A stretch of DNA of 64,000 nucleotides from Anarhynchus alexandrinus (GCA_008711295.1 VUYV01000125.1:1430160-1494159); one strand, 5' to 3'. Counted from the stretch's first letter, positions 15,052 through 44,739 are shown. The notes: generated by a model not told the origin, from the letters alone. Program-made: numbers and translations.

Positions 15052-15345
15052 ACAGGTTTTTGGGATGGAGAACACCTATTAAGTCATCCAATGTACTATA
15101 CTACCAATGCAGGATAGTTACTTACAGTGCATTTTCCATTCCTTTGTCCAGTCCATGTTTAAGTCACTGACACAATGGGGCTGCTACCACTTCCTCTGGC
15201 AAACACTTCAGCAGTAAAACAAATTCTAAATGCCAGAAAATATTTCCCAATAATATGCCTACATTTGCCTTTGCTTAACATCACTCCATTATTTTTATTT
15301 GCACTTCTATAGACCACCCAATATAGTTTTGGGACATAATTATAT
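15052..15345 (-). mobile_element. Probable ancient CR1 fragment
   Basis: The stretch with GTCCATGTTTAAGTCACTGA, GCTACCACTTCCTCTGGCAA and the following ACTTCAGCAGTAAAAC resembles the CR1 section with 'fall below, small band of weakness, filled with a gap' spacing seen in the 22-kb copy (TTTTAAATGGGTTTTGAATA ... GTCAATCTGTTCTAGTGCTT), in the same minus orientation, but is heavily diverged. It could be a related CR1-like LINE. Edges are rough. Confidence 0.4.
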
Positions 15346-18300
15346 TTTAAGGAGGCTGATCTTTAGCAAGCTGCTCCAAAGAATGTAAAAATTATTTCAA
15401 ATACCACGGCTTAGTACAGTTATGGAAACAAAAATTCAGCATCTAACACATTTCATCCTCATCAAGTGACTATTACCAGTCCCTAGTCCAAAATCATCTA
15501 CAGATATTCTCTATCAAAAGACGGGAAAACAAATACACAAGTGCACACCCCAAAAAAAAAAAAAAAAATCAGAAAAACAGACTATTGAAAACAGAGCCTT
15601 TCAAACTTATACATTCACTAAGCCCCTGAAAATTACATATGTGTCTATAAATTATATTATATATACACAGATAGTATTTCAACATTGGTAATTAGCAAGC
15701 TGAAAATTATACTTAAGAGAAAAATCAAGTGCCATTGGTGACATAGCTAACTTTACTTCACATCAGTAAATACAGTTAAATTTCTGATCTGTAACACTGT
15801 AAACACTGTTTTTTCATGCTTAAAATTTTAAACTAACTTCTGATGAACTACCATATGAAAGCTTTTGTTATTTATGACAAATTAGATCTGTTCATAAAGT
15901 TCCTAGTCTATATACGAAGCATGCTAATCATGTACAGAATATGTTTCACACGTGCAGATATTTGCAAGAGACAGGGATCAACCGGTACACCAAGGTGGTG
16001 TACACAGATGTAGCAGTATACTTCTCCCACATGGATGCGATGTACAAAAAAAGGAGTTGTAGTTTATCGCTCTTATTCTCTTTCAGACACATTCTCTTTG
16101 TGAATTAAAGTAACAAAAATTTGTAAACAATGTACTATTATTAACTAGTGTGAATTATAAATGCAACAAGACTATTATTTGAGATTATTAATTTAAACTA
16201 TGGTATCCACAAATAAATATGGATTTTCTTAACAAGGAGACAGAATAAGAAACAACTTGTCTTACAAGCTGCAAGAATTTACCACTATGAATTATTTAGG
16301 ATGCTTTTAACACGCTTATTCCAGTTGAGATATACCCATCACATACCTAAACCTCACAGCCTTTTCAACCAGCAATTATTTATAGACTGTGTGCATATCG
16401 TTTGTAAATAAGGACCCAGGACATAACTCAACTGAATCTATGATGTATTCAGAAGAAAAAAGGCAAGTTATTTGTAGAAATTCTACTCTGCATGTTGATA
16501 GGAATTAGTGTTTTATTCAGACTGGATGGAGAATTACGGCAGAGCACTGCACGGGAAATTACTGGTTGAGATGGGCCTAGATGATTGTTGGTGATCAACA
16601 TCATTCTGTAGGTAGGTTTCATTAAAATTAATTAAAATAATCAGGTTTGTGTATACAAGCATGGATATACCTTTCACAAAAGGCATGTTGATTTTCCAAG
16701 AGTACAGACTTTATTCTTAGGCGCCTGTGTACTCATTGGATGAAAAAATTTGCAATAATAGATAGCTGCAAGAATTGATAAGTATTTATATCTCACAAAG
16801 TATAACAATGCATTTCAGAAGTTTGTTTTTTTTTTAAACTCGAAAGTGTTAACGGCATTATTTAAGACTAAGCAAAACATCCAGTATTCAAACACAATCA
16901 ACCACATCTTCATGCATACTTTTCTGTAATCTCTTCTTTTGTTATACATCAAATGATGAAAAGATTGGTTTAAGAATAGGAATCTTCTAATTATTCCTGA
17001 TAATTTAATGGACTTTTCTCACAATGGTGATTAATAATATAACGGGGTAGAAGAGAAGAAACAACACTACTTTTAATTTCCCTATGTGCACTACTGTCAA
17101 AATTGGAAATGATTGTTCCTTTATGCCCACATCTTTAAACAAAAACATGAAGACTAACTATGCGTCTCAGTTTCACTGCAGGTAGCACATCTAACAAAAG
17201 AAACGCAGTACAGTTTAATCAAAAGCTGCCCTCTCTCCACACACATATCCCCATCGTCATCTCATCCCATTCCCTGCCCTGCAGTGCTCTTCCCAAGACT
17301 GGGAAGGTTGTAGTTTATGTTTAAATTCAGTGAAAAGACAGGGAGAAAATATTCATAACAACTAAACAAAAGATGTAAAGACAAATAGCCAGTAAGGAAA
17401 ATAAATACTGATAAGACATAAACACTGAATTTAAGTCATGTTTAAGTTGCAGAGTAGTTTCTTTGGGCTTCCTCTGTGGTAAATGTACATTTAGCTGAAT
17501 CTCAGCCCTTTGGATATACAGAGCCCAGGAAGATTAATTTCCTAATCTGATGCTGAAAGTTATACACCATGAATACTTTCACAAACAATTTACAAAATGT
17601 TTCAAACATATTCTATTTACACCTGAAAGCTATTTGTAATTCTGACAAAGGCTTTGGCAATTTTATTTTTAGGCATTAGTTTAGTACAGGGCGGGGNGTG
17701 TGGAGGGGAAGCTGTATTTTCACCAAAGAAATGACATCTTTTCTAAAAGCACTTTTGACACTCAAAGCTAAAAGCATGCATAGCAATCAGGACACTTTGT
17801 ATTTTCAATTTCTTTGGCCAGATTGTTATTTTCCCAAATTGACATAAAGATGTTTTCACATGAATTAAATTTCTCGTAAGTCTTAATTGATGGAAACATG
17901 TATTAGGTGGGCCCACATATATGAAGATATTTTCCCTTAATAAAAATATAGTATGTATTTCATCTGTCTGGTATTTAGAATATATTATGTGTGACACAGA
18001 CATGAAAAACAGGATTCTTAAAATTACTACTCTTACTTTCTAAGTACAATTTGGTCCTAAACTTGTAATCCTGCTGTAATATAGTACTTTTGACCTAGAT
18101 CCTTTGTGAACAGCACTCAGCCCTGTGTGCTCACAGAAAGTGTCAAGAAGGGGGGTATAGAGCCCGTAACCCGTCTGGTAAATACACAGAAATATTGATA
18201 ATGCAGATTGGAAGACTTATATCAGCTAACTTTTGGCAGTTAAGTCAAGACCCAAATTATGCTGAAATTTCCTATATTGCACAAGCAAAAAAGACTATAA

Positions 18301-19614
18301 TGAAGTACTCTTAAGACGATGAACTTCATTCCACTGAAGCTCTGCTGACTAAAATGAAGCCATGACTCTGACAATAAGCACGTAAGTGAGCTGCTACTGA
18401 TTAAGTAATCTGAATGCCCCCCCTCTTTAAAGTGAGTTTTTCCTCATCTCTTCCAAGAGATACACATACACAAAATATACACGTACTCCCACTTCAGGTT
18501 TGTGACCAATACCTATACAGCATTCTTTGCCTATTTCCAATTTAGAGGGAAAAAGTATTTCCACCTCCCACTTCCAACAGACACATCCCAGAGAAGGCAG
18601 TTTCTTTGTTTTGGTTTGGTTTTTTGTTAGAAGTCAAACATTTCTGCTGGTTTCTTAAAAGGTGATACATGCTAAAATTAACCAAATGAGAAGCAAAGCA
18701 TGTCCCAGTGGTTTGAAGAAGAAATCTTTTAAACCAAAGCAGGTAGGACAATCCCTAGACACTTTACTCCCAGACATAACTCCATGTAAAGGTTTTTTTT
18801 CCCCAGGGGAAAAAAAAAATAAAAGAAGATCTGGCCAAAGACATTCCCACTCTTCTAGAAGTTTCTGCAATTTCATCTCCATTCTCTCCCCGCAATTTTC
18901 TTTCCCTCAATAATGCCAGTGAAACTGATCGCGGAACTGTGCCCTGAAGTGGATCAGTATAATTTTAAATCAGTGCTTTTTAAAGCCAAATTATTTCAGT
19001 AATTTGGTTGAGTGGTCAGTCAGCCCAATTGCTATCGTAGCACAACTGAATCTGTGACAAATCTTGGGAAAGGCAGAGCATTAATTTTTGAAAGGAGGGT
19101 GGAAGTACAAGCAGGGAGGATTATCTTATATTAGCTTCTTCCCCGAAAAAGCTTTAACACCAAACCACAACCTGAATTAACCAAAAGTGTCTACAGATAC
19201 AGATTATACCGGTTTCTTTCTTGCTTTAAGAGGGTCCTTTCCTTTGCAGCCAAGAAGCGAACGTGGAACCACATTCCCAGTTGTAATTTAATGCATTTCC
19301 AAGCAGGAAACAATTGTAGTGCTAGCTTCCAAAACATTTCAGGCAATAGAAAAGTTCATTTTAAAAGTATGTCTTTAGCATTTGAAAACCTTTCTTAAAT
19401 TTTAATATGTTTCCTTATTTAGGTGAGTAGAGAGAGAAGAAAGAAACAATGAGCAAAGCAGAAATGCATTTGGGGCTATAATTTCAAAAGGGAAGCATAC
19501 TTCCCAAGTTAGGAAATAAAAACAAAGTTACAGCTTATGGAACATATCAGCTTAATAGTAAACTACAGCTCCAACAGGTAGGCATACCCTGCTTAAAAAA
19601 AAAACCAACCCAAA

Positions 19615-19895
19615 CCATAAATCATAGAATCATAGACTGGTTTAGGTTGGAAAGAACCTTAAAGATCATCTAGTTCCAAACCCCCTGCCATGGGCAGGGA
19701 CACCTCCCACCAGACCAGGTTGCTCAAAGCCCCATCCAGCCTGGCCTTGAACACCTCCAGGGATGAGGCATCCACAGCTTCTTCGGGCAACCTGTGTCAG
19801 TGCTTCACCACCCTCACAGTAAAGAATTTCTTCCTAATACCTAACCTAAATCTACCTCTTTCGGTTTAAAACCGTTACTGCTCATCTCATCACTA
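19615..19895 (-). mobile_element. CR1 LINE, 3' end fragment
   Basis: The plus strand starts with ATCATAGAATCATAGA, the reverse complement of the CR1 3' octamer tail. It continues with the standard avian CR1 3' region: the GGTTGGAAAGAACCTTAAAG and GCCATGGGCAGGGACAC motifs, GGTTGCTCAAAGCC, and the fragment ending near TTTAAAACCGTTAC. The element is therefore minus-oriented and 5'-truncated like most CR1 copies. It is fairly well preserved, so it is one of the younger copies here. Confidence 0.93.
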
Positions 19896-20167
19896 TGCTA
19901 ATCCAAAACTTAAATAGAGAAGTAATACTTTCTTCAATGCTACTGAGTAAGAGTAACACAGAAATAGTTCTATTGATACCAGATTTTGCTAGGAAACCAC
20001 AAACTTGTTCCTAGTTTAGCCTGTGGCAGAATTCACAATATTCATTCAATGTGAAATATGTATCACAGGTCTATTTGATTTTAAAGAACCTAATAAGGTA
20101 CAGAAATGTACCAAGTAGGTGCTTATCACAGTTTAACAGTTAAATTTAAACATTTAACTATACTTAC

Positions 20168-20355
20168 AGAGCCATCTTTCAGATTTCTTTCATAGGAGAA
20201 GTGACAGTCCATATTTTCTTCATCTCTTGAAACAGCAAAGTTATATTTGCTAGCTGATTCTTCTCCAGCTACCAATGCTTTCTTCAGTTCTTCAACATAC
20301 TTTTCTCTATTCATTTCCATGTCAGCAGCCTCCCTAGAAATTTCAGCTTCAGACA
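20168..20355 (-). CDS. XRCC4: XRCC4 coding exon 3 (residues 47-109)
   Basis: This exon continues the head domain. The acceptor GATAG lies before 20355; the donor is TCT followed by GTAAGT (GT at 20167-20166). The first two bases complete a valine codon, then 62 codons follow and the exon ends in phase 0, as human exon 3 does. Recognisable stretches are SEAEISREA, EKYVEELKKAL and ERNLKDGS. By alignment with human, K65, E69 and K72 are kept, R71 is K, and human K99 (EKNLKD) is R here. Between KAL and NLKD this protein is four residues longer than human. The next residue in the family is the phenylalanine that starts exon 4, which is outside the window. Confidence 0.95.
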
Positions 20356-20431
20356 CTATCAGGAAGAAACATGTGAGAAATAAATACTTGTATGTGTGTG
20401 AACATGTATATATATTTATATGTACATACAG

Positions 20432-20448
20432 ACACACACACACACACT
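20432..20448. repeat. (CA)n microsatellite
   Basis: An uninterrupted ACACAC run of about 17 bases, preceded by TATATTTATATGTACATA-type sequence. It lies 77 bases upstream of XRCC4 exon 3 on the minus strand, where it reads (GT)n. Confidence 0.85.
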
Positions 20449-21504
20449 TTAAGGGACAGGCGAATATTAGGAGACTATTCTTTCCTTGACATATATCAGA
20501 GTGTGAGAAACTAATGGAAATGTACAAGCAATACTGTGTTTTTTTATAAGAATTAAGTTCTGTCCCTTTTTTTCCTTTCTGAAAATAGTTTATTGCCACT
20601 AGTCCACAATTCTACATGCCTAAAGTTATTCTGAATAACACTTACCTTACAACAAAGACTGCAATGTTTTAACTATGATTTATTGTGCCCTCTCAGTTCT
20701 CTTTGAAAGTGTGTAATCTAAAGCCTATAAGACAACAGATGCAACTGTCACCTCACACATTCTTGATCCAGTTTTCCAAGTTTATAACTTACAACCTTAA
20801 AACAAAATAAACTACACCTGGAGATTTGAGAATCCATGTTTTACTGTTCACATTCAAGGACCAATAAACGGAGGATGTATCTCCAGTCTGCATTACATCA
20901 GGTCTATGAAGAAAATTTTATTCCATTTCTTTGAAGATGAAGAATGGTTGAATAGGGTACAGAACAGGGCAATAAAGATGTACTGTCATTAAGAACCATG
21001 ATAGCCTTTCCTGTCTGCTTCTGATGCTTAATTTCTTCCTAACCCTTCTCTTGGTTAACACTCAAACTGAAATGGCAGCTTACCAAGACTCATCATCTTT
21101 CACTAAGAGTAGCAAGAAACAGTTCTTGATTTTTCCACTTGGGCACCTGGTTATTTCCCTTCCTTTTTATTTTATTCTACATACTGTTTCCTCAGCACTT
21201 TTAGACATCAAATGTTAATCAGAATAATGATCTCAATGAGGAGTGCAGAGTTTCTGGCACAGACAGACACAAGCAAAGACTCTAAATTAAAGTTAAGATA
21301 GGATACTTATAATATAATGCAGGCTTTAATGTCTAGCCTACCACTACAGTATTTTACTTGATTAACAGAAGTGTTTCCTTTTCTTCTGACCAATCTTCTG
21401 AGGAAGACTGCTCTAGATTGTCCTTTACCCCTCCTTGCTTTTAGACCTGTCTAGTACTTGCCCAGCATTTGAGAGAGCAAGATGTGCAAAAGGACATTAG
21501 TTTG

Positions 21505-21612
21505 TGACAGCTTGAAAAAAACCCCACAACACAAAACAAAGGAGGCAAACAAAAACACACACACCAAAAAACCCAAAAACTCAACAAGAAACCCCCACAA
21601 CCCCTAAAACAC
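21505..21612. repeat. A/C-rich low-complexity tract
   Basis: About 100 bases made almost only of A and C on the plus strand (AAAAACCCCAC, AACAAAAACACACAC, AAAAACCC blocks), so the XRCC4 sense strand is G/T-rich here. Similar shorter tracts occur elsewhere in XRCC4 introns. Confidence 0.8.
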
Positions 21613-22007
21613 ATCCTTCACAGAACTGCAAGTGACTTAAAAAAGTATCCCAGTTAAACCCCCTATTAATAACTATTTCTTCACTATACAAATGCCTTTG
21701 AAGACAGTTTCATATTGAGACATAAGCCTGCCCATGTATTGAAATCATACTGATAGAAATAGAACAGCATTTCAATCAAACATGAGCCTGTTCAAATTGC
21801 CTCATTTTTCTCCAATCTTCTTGACACAGTAGCTAACCTCATATTGCAAAGGAGGCAGTACATATCAAATCAATCCATCATATAAAAAAAAAAGCCAAGA
21901 GGTAAATGTATAATTATTTGCTATGAATATTTATATCCTCACACACTTCACACACTTCAAGATTTCTGGATTAATTCTGTACCTTCAGTAATTTTAGCTT
22001 ATTTTCA

Positions 22008-22550
22008 CAGATTCAGAGTGGTTGAGGTTGGAAGGGACCACTGGAGATTGTCTAGTCCAACTCCACTGATCAAAGATGGGTCAGCAACAAGGGTTGCTCA
22101 GGACTATGTTTTAAATGGGTTTTGAATATCTCCAAGGACTGAGGCTCGCCATCCTCTTCGGTCAATCTGTTCTAGTGCTTGGTCACCCCTATGGTAAAAA
22201 AGTTTTTTCCTGTGTTTAAATGGAACTCCTCATATTTCAGTCTGTGCCCATTGTCTCTTGTCCTTTCACTGGACATCACCAAGAAGAGCCTGGCTGCATA
22301 TTCTTTACTCCCTCTCATCAGGTATTAACTAACACATATTGACAAAATCTCCTTGAGCCTTCTCTCCTCCAGGCTGCACAGTCTCAGCTCTGTCAGCACC
22401 TCCTAGCATGACAGATGCTCAAGTCCTTCAGTCATCTTCATGGACAGTCACTGGACTCAATTCCCTAAGTTTGTCTGTCTTACACTGCAGAGCCCAGAAC
22501 TGGACAGCACATCGTGGGTCTCACCAGGACTGAGCTAGAATGCAAAGGGA
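22008..22550 (-). mobile_element. CR1 LINE, 3' fragment (longer, older)
   Basis: Minus-oriented CR1 of about 540 bp. Recognisable pieces in plus-strand order are GGTTGAGGTTGGAAGGGACC, TCTAGTCCAACTCC, GGGTTGCTCAGGACTATG, the CTTGTCCTTTCACTGGACAT segment, GCTTGAG-type CTTCTCTCCTCCAGGCTGCA, and CAGAGCCCAGAACTGGACA. It is more diverged than the copy at 19.6 kb. The right edge is approximate. Confidence 0.9.
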
Positions 22551-25500
22551 TGCAAGGGAATGGCTTTGCAGTTATGATAAAAGAGGGGGTGGGGGGAGCA
22601 GGCGGGGGGGAAGAAAGAATGGACTTAGGTTCAATAAATATGAGCAAGTCAGTCTTTGTCACACTAAGATGCAAAATGTCAGACCTACAGCAGTCTGAAG
22701 TCTGTCACAAAGTTCTGCATATTGTCCTTAAGAGAAAACGCTTAAAAATGAGTATTTCTCTGCTCCCATCTTCCTTTAAAGACACAAGAGGAAACCTGGC
22801 ACACTCATACTAGCCCAACATAAAGTAAAAGGACAAGGCATAATACATAGCATTTTACCAGATCTGCAACAACACAAACTTTCAGCAGATGCCAGAAACT
22901 GCAGAAATGTTATTATACATCAAAAAGAATATAGGAATGCTGCAGAGCATGCATTAGAATAAACCAGATACAAAATAACTTCATTATCAGTATTCCTAAA
23001 TTGGAGAAGAGGCATCTAACCTTACATTTTAAGTTGCATAATGTGTTTTGCAGAGAAGGAAAAAGAAAATGGAGGGGGTTGGAAAAAAGAAGTGAGGGAG
23101 AAGTGTGGCATTTTATAACTGTATGTCCCTACATATCTGTAAACTCAAGATGTGTGCTCTTCGTAAAAGCAAACTGTATTCTGCTGTCCATTACAGCAGA
23201 TGCAACAATCGTACATGAATGTTTTTGTATACAGCCTAATACTGATCAGCTTTAGGGCACTGAAATACTCTGAGACACCTAATAAACTGAAGATTCAAAA
23301 CATTTATATTTTAGTGTCATCATTTGAAGAACATGTTACACTTTTAAAATTTATTCCTACAACCCAACAAGACAAGTTTAAACAGAGCAAAAGTAAGAGT
23401 TAGCCCCAGCTTAGTGAAACTGAACACAGAGAGAGAAATGGATAAAGGTGTGACAGAATCCTTTTTTCAGCACATGGGCATCACAACTACCTTTTTTCTA
23501 ATATGTATAACGCTTTCCTAATACATGAAGAGAAAGAAGCTAAGACAACATACATTGCCAGCTAGTACTTCTCCTGCAAATAGGACTTCGAGTGCAAAGC
23601 CACCCCATTTAGCTGCAATGCTGCATCACTGCCTCCTTCCCTACGTACCAGGCACACCTGCAGCTGGCATACAGCGCCATGAGCAAGAGCAAAGACAGCA
23701 TGCAGCGCTGCAAACATGAAAAGAACTACAAGCAAACCACTGCTAAGTCAAAGTCAATTGCACATTGATCCTCATACATTAAGACAGACAGGTATGAATT
23801 TCAGAACAGGACTTGGTGCTGTTACAGACGGTGCGGCAGAGCTGGAGGCTGTAAACTCACACGAGCCATTGCACATGCTACCGGTTCTTCCCTACCTCAC
23901 TGTAAGCCAAGTGTTGAACCCTCAGCCCCAACGTAACTGGACACATCTAAGCATCTTAGATGAAGTAGTAAAAGTATTTTCCAAGATTTTTAAAACTTAT
24001 TTTAAGCAAGAAACAGACGTTATCAGAAAGTCTTAAGACTTAAAACAATTGCCAGCTGCATCTTGTTGCATTTTTTTTTAATTCAAAGCAGCACTTTTAA
24101 TATTAATATAAGGAATGATAAGTGGAACTACTTTCAGGAAAAAAACCAAGCCTACAAGTCAGTGAACAATTGGGGCTACAGTGCTGGTCAACACTCAACT
24201 TGCAGAGCTAACTATCCACTACAAATAGCAGGAATTGAGTGGGAAAGAAAGGCAAGAAATTTAGCATCAAAACATTTCTTTTATTATCAGCTACAGCCAC
24301 CAGTCATTTCCTCATTAGCTAGCTTATTGCTTGTACAACATACTAGACAGCATTGAGAGAGAAAAGACTACTAGTACATCAGCAATCCCCTTAAGTCCCC
24401 CAAAAAGTACAGACGTGAACGTGGAATCCCTTGCAGTACGAGGCAAAGAGGGGCAGAAAAAACAAGTCAGAAATACTTGCAAAAAATAAGTGTTTGTCTA
24501 GAAAAGGGAGGGAAGGAGGAAGGGATGGAGGGAGGGAAGAAAAACTTTTAATTAAAATAAGAAAGCTAAAAAACCCAAAGATACTAATATAATGTAATAG
24601 AGCACTGTAGGTTTTCTCTCCTGTGGTGCCTGTACATGCTGCATGTCCTTTATCTTATAAAACTAGCAGAACTGATCAATCTTTAGAGAAACATGAAATG
24701 TATCAATCCATATATCTTTAGTTCTTTAACCCAATAAAAAGTGAATACCTTAGATCATATTGAAAATTTTTGTGCTTCTCCTCTCCCCAGGATTTGACTT
24801 TTTTTTTTATTCTCCTTAATTACAACTCCCAACACTTTTCATCACCACATTAAATATACAAAAACCATAAAAGACAACTCTATCGGCAACTCTCATTCAC
24901 TTCCTTGTAGGTTTTGCCAAGCAAAATAATCCACAGCATGAGAAACCCAAAAGAGATTTCCCAAAGCAAGAATTTTCTGACCACTGCTTTCCCTCCTCCC
25001 AGGTTTTGAATTTAGAATCTAAGCAGTCTCAAACATGATGTAGTAACTTCGAAAAAGTGATCAAAACCAATGTTGAGTGTATGAAAACACAGATCTGTGC
25101 AGCAGAAAAGCATGCACAAGAACTTCAACTCCTAATGAAATTATTCAAAGGACTACAAATTCAATAGGCATTCCTTAGAAATGGATCAGATTCCTGCAGA
25201 AGAAACAGAAGCGCTCTCCTTTGGATGAGTACCCAGTGCTCATGCTAAATGGTTGTGGGTTTCTTTCTTTCCTTTTAATAGAGTGAGGTCATCTTGCTCT
25301 CACTGGTCCTCTGTTTTGGGAAATGATCATCCAGCAATTCTGCCAGATGCAGGAAGTTAACAAAATGAGAACTGTGTTTACATTTTTCTATACTCTTCCA
25401 GTTATAGTAACATAGCTCTTACTTAGAAAAATAACAGATTTAAAGAAACAGCTTTTCGTGGATTTTAAGCTGGGGATTTTAAAATTACATAAGACCAACT

Positions 25501-25854
25501 GAAAAGCTTTTAAACAGAAAAACTAGTATGCTCATTTAGCTAAGTATTTATCAGTGCTAACATCCTTTTTGTTATTTTGAAAATATATAGTTTGACTATC
25601 CTATTGTCAAATCAAGAGAGAAAAACCTTTTATACCAGAGAACAGGGAACAAGTATTGGAATATATTTATTTGTCTTGAGCAGGAACTCCTAACCAATAG
25701 TGTGTTTGAAATGTTAAAAGGAATGTGGAAGACTAGATTTAATACACATGTAGACATATTTTAAGTTAGTTTTCTAGGTCTGAAAGAAAAAAAAGGTAAA
25801 AATTGTATTCAAAAAAGGTTAATGAATGATTAAGCTTCTTTTTATACAGAGGAA

Positions 25855-25975
25855 CTATATATATACACACATATATAGCTTGTATACATGTGTATATATG
25901 TATACATGCATATATATACACAAAGCACTATTTTTTTATATATATATATATATATATGTATATTTGTATATATGA
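25855..25975. repeat. TA/CA-type compound simple repeat
   Basis: Alternating pyrimidine-purine sequence with TATATATA blocks, TACACACATA and GTATATATGTATAC motifs, including an uninterrupted (TA) run of about 20 bases near 25937. It is likely length-polymorphic. Confidence 0.85.
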
Positions 25976-26713
25976 GGCTGATTTGAAAGCTTGGCTTATG
26001 TAGGAACTGGGGAGAAACAACGTCCGCTGGGCAGGGAGAAGGAAGGAAGGAAGCAACTATGTGGACATCTGCTCTTATAATTCAGAAAGAGTCAGGAAAA
26101 TGTTTTTGCCTACAATATGCTGTAAAATATATCATTCTTTCCTCCCTTTGAAATATTTTTGCCACTGAGAGAAGGGCTTTTGATCAAGTATTTGAAACAT
26201 TTCTGAAGGAACACACAAATCTTTCCATCTTTCACTAAGTGTGAATGCGAGAAGCATGCACATATTAAGACACCCATCCTCTTATTCAGGTTTCTGAGTG
26301 GGGAAAAAAAAAAAAGCATAGGCTATTTTATTGTTTATTCTGGTAACTTATGCCCAGGAAAAAAAAAATATTTTCTTGTCCCTTCTCCTTCTCAAAAATT
26401 CACCTGAATGCCAAATATAGCTACCTAATTTGCAAATGGAACTTGCACAACACATTTGTTCAAGAATCTGGAGAAGACAAATAAGTGGTACTCCAATATC
26501 ACTGCAAGAAGTTATATTCTTGGAAAAGAACAAAACATTGCATATCCATATGATAAATAAATTAGTATCAGGTTGACACAGAATCTTTCCAGATTTGAAA
26601 AATCTCTGAACAGGTCCCAGAAGATCATGAACCCCACCCCCATCACTGGGGAGAGGTAATGCTCATAAAAAGATTTTTATGCAAGTTGTGGGTCACAGTT
26701 TAGGAAGTGTTTA

Positions 26714-44469
<17,756 letters not shown>

Positions 44470-44600
44470 CTCCTCCTCCCGCACCGCCGCCCGCCACTTC
44501 CGGCTGCCCGAAAAGGCCGCGCTCCCGGCGGCCCGCGCGGCAGCCAATAAGAATCGCACTCTCCCTTCCGTCCCGCCTTCCTCCGCCCGTTCCTCCCAAT
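44470..44600 (-). other. XRCC4: XRCC4 non-coding exon 1 (inferred)
   Basis: The coding exon at 26770-26919 has a splice acceptor directly upstream of its short leader, so at least one 5' untranslated exon must lie to the right. The best candidate ends at 44470, where the minus strand reads GAGGAG followed by the donor GTAGGT (GT at 44469-44468) inside the CpG island. The ETS-type motif CCGGAAGTG on the minus strand (44495-44503) lies about 25 bases before that donor, and a reversed CCAAT box lies at 44544-44548. Such ETS motifs often sit at the start site of TATA-less promoters, so the true 5' end may be anywhere between about 44500 and 44650. The donor is seen; the exon start is a guess. Confidence 0.5.
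44495..44503 (-). promoter_or_regulatory. ETS-type site (XRCC4 side)
   Basis: The minus strand reads CCGGAAGTG, the strong ETS/GABP consensus, about 25 bases before the inferred XRCC4 exon 1 donor. It is the inverted twin of the site at 44696-44704. Confidence 0.6.
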
Positions 44601-44629
44601 CGCGGCCCTCTACGTCGCCAGCCGCCAAT
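44544..44629 (+). promoter_or_regulatory. Three CCAAT boxes
   Basis: CCAAT occurs on the plus strand at 44544-44548, 44596-44600 and 44625-44629, between the two ETS sites. The spacings of 52 and 29 bases are in the range seen for multi-CCAAT, NF-Y-dependent TATA-less promoters. NF-Y binding is inferred from the motif only. Confidence 0.55.
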
Positions 44630-44695
44630 CCCGGCAGTGTCCCCGCCCGTGCCCGTGAAGGCGGTGCCCCGTGGACGCGTTTCCGCCCTGCCCCA

Positions 44696-44704
44696 CCGGA
44701 AGTG
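44696..44704 (+). promoter_or_regulatory. ETS-type site (TMEM167A side)
   Basis: The plus strand reads CCGGAAGTG 24 bases upstream of the TMEM167A start codon, so it probably lies at or near the transcription start. It is the same nine bases as the XRCC4-side site in the opposite orientation. Confidence 0.6.
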
Positions 44705-44728
44705 TGATGTGGCTGCGAGCGGGTCGCC

Positions 44729-44731
44729 ATG
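44729..44731 (+). CDS. TMEM167A: TMEM167A coding exon 1 (start codon only)
   Basis: Exon 2 opens with TCT GCC ATC (Ser-Ala-Ile) directly after its acceptor, and vertebrate Kish-A starts Met-Ser-Ala-Ile. The only fitting start codon is this ATG in GTCGCCATG, immediately followed by the donor GTAAGC at 44732. The ATG has a good Kozak upstream context (purine at -3), but after splicing the +4 base is T. Exon 1 therefore adds a single residue to the protein. A second ATG at 44707-44709 lies upstream in another frame. Confidence 0.88.
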
Positions 44732-44739
44732 GTAAGCGT

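Larger units (their letters stand above)
1..20167 (-). other. XRCC4: XRCC4 intron 3 (partial)
   Basis: AT-rich intron of more than 20 kb, cut by the left edge. It contains a minus-oriented CR1 at about 19615-19895, a probable old CR1 at about 15052-15345, a 25-N gap at 10263-10287, poly-T at about 3790-3808, poly-A at about 15551-15567, and an AT-rich low-complexity patch at about 12565-12625. On the plus strand it shows several A/C-rich low-complexity tracts (about 5028-5070 and 9015-9065). I found no XRCC4 exon 4 (expected to start with the family's F-x-L-G-S) and no RNA gene. Several open segments with plausible splice sites are discussed as findings, not annotated as genes. Confidence 0.8.
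44470..44731. promoter_or_regulatory. Bidirectional core promoter, XRCC4 / TMEM167A
   Basis: The only space between the two divergent genes is roughly 200 bp. It contains two ETS-type motifs, three CCAAT boxes, and several GC-box-like CCGCCC elements. This is the usual content of a housekeeping bidirectional promoter. Head-to-head XRCC4 and TMEM167A is the known vertebrate order, which supports one shared regulatory unit. Start sites are inferred, not seen. Confidence 0.8.

Noticed and set aside
16526..16622. Possible repeat fragment (GAGATGGGCCTAGATGATTG region)
   Set aside because: It vaguely resembles an avian LINE segment in plus orientation, but too little matches to name a family.
20126..20599. 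157-codon minus-strand frame read as one protein
   Set aside because: Only the part from 20355 to 20168 is XRCC4 exon 3; the N-terminal part is intron sequence read through the acceptor.
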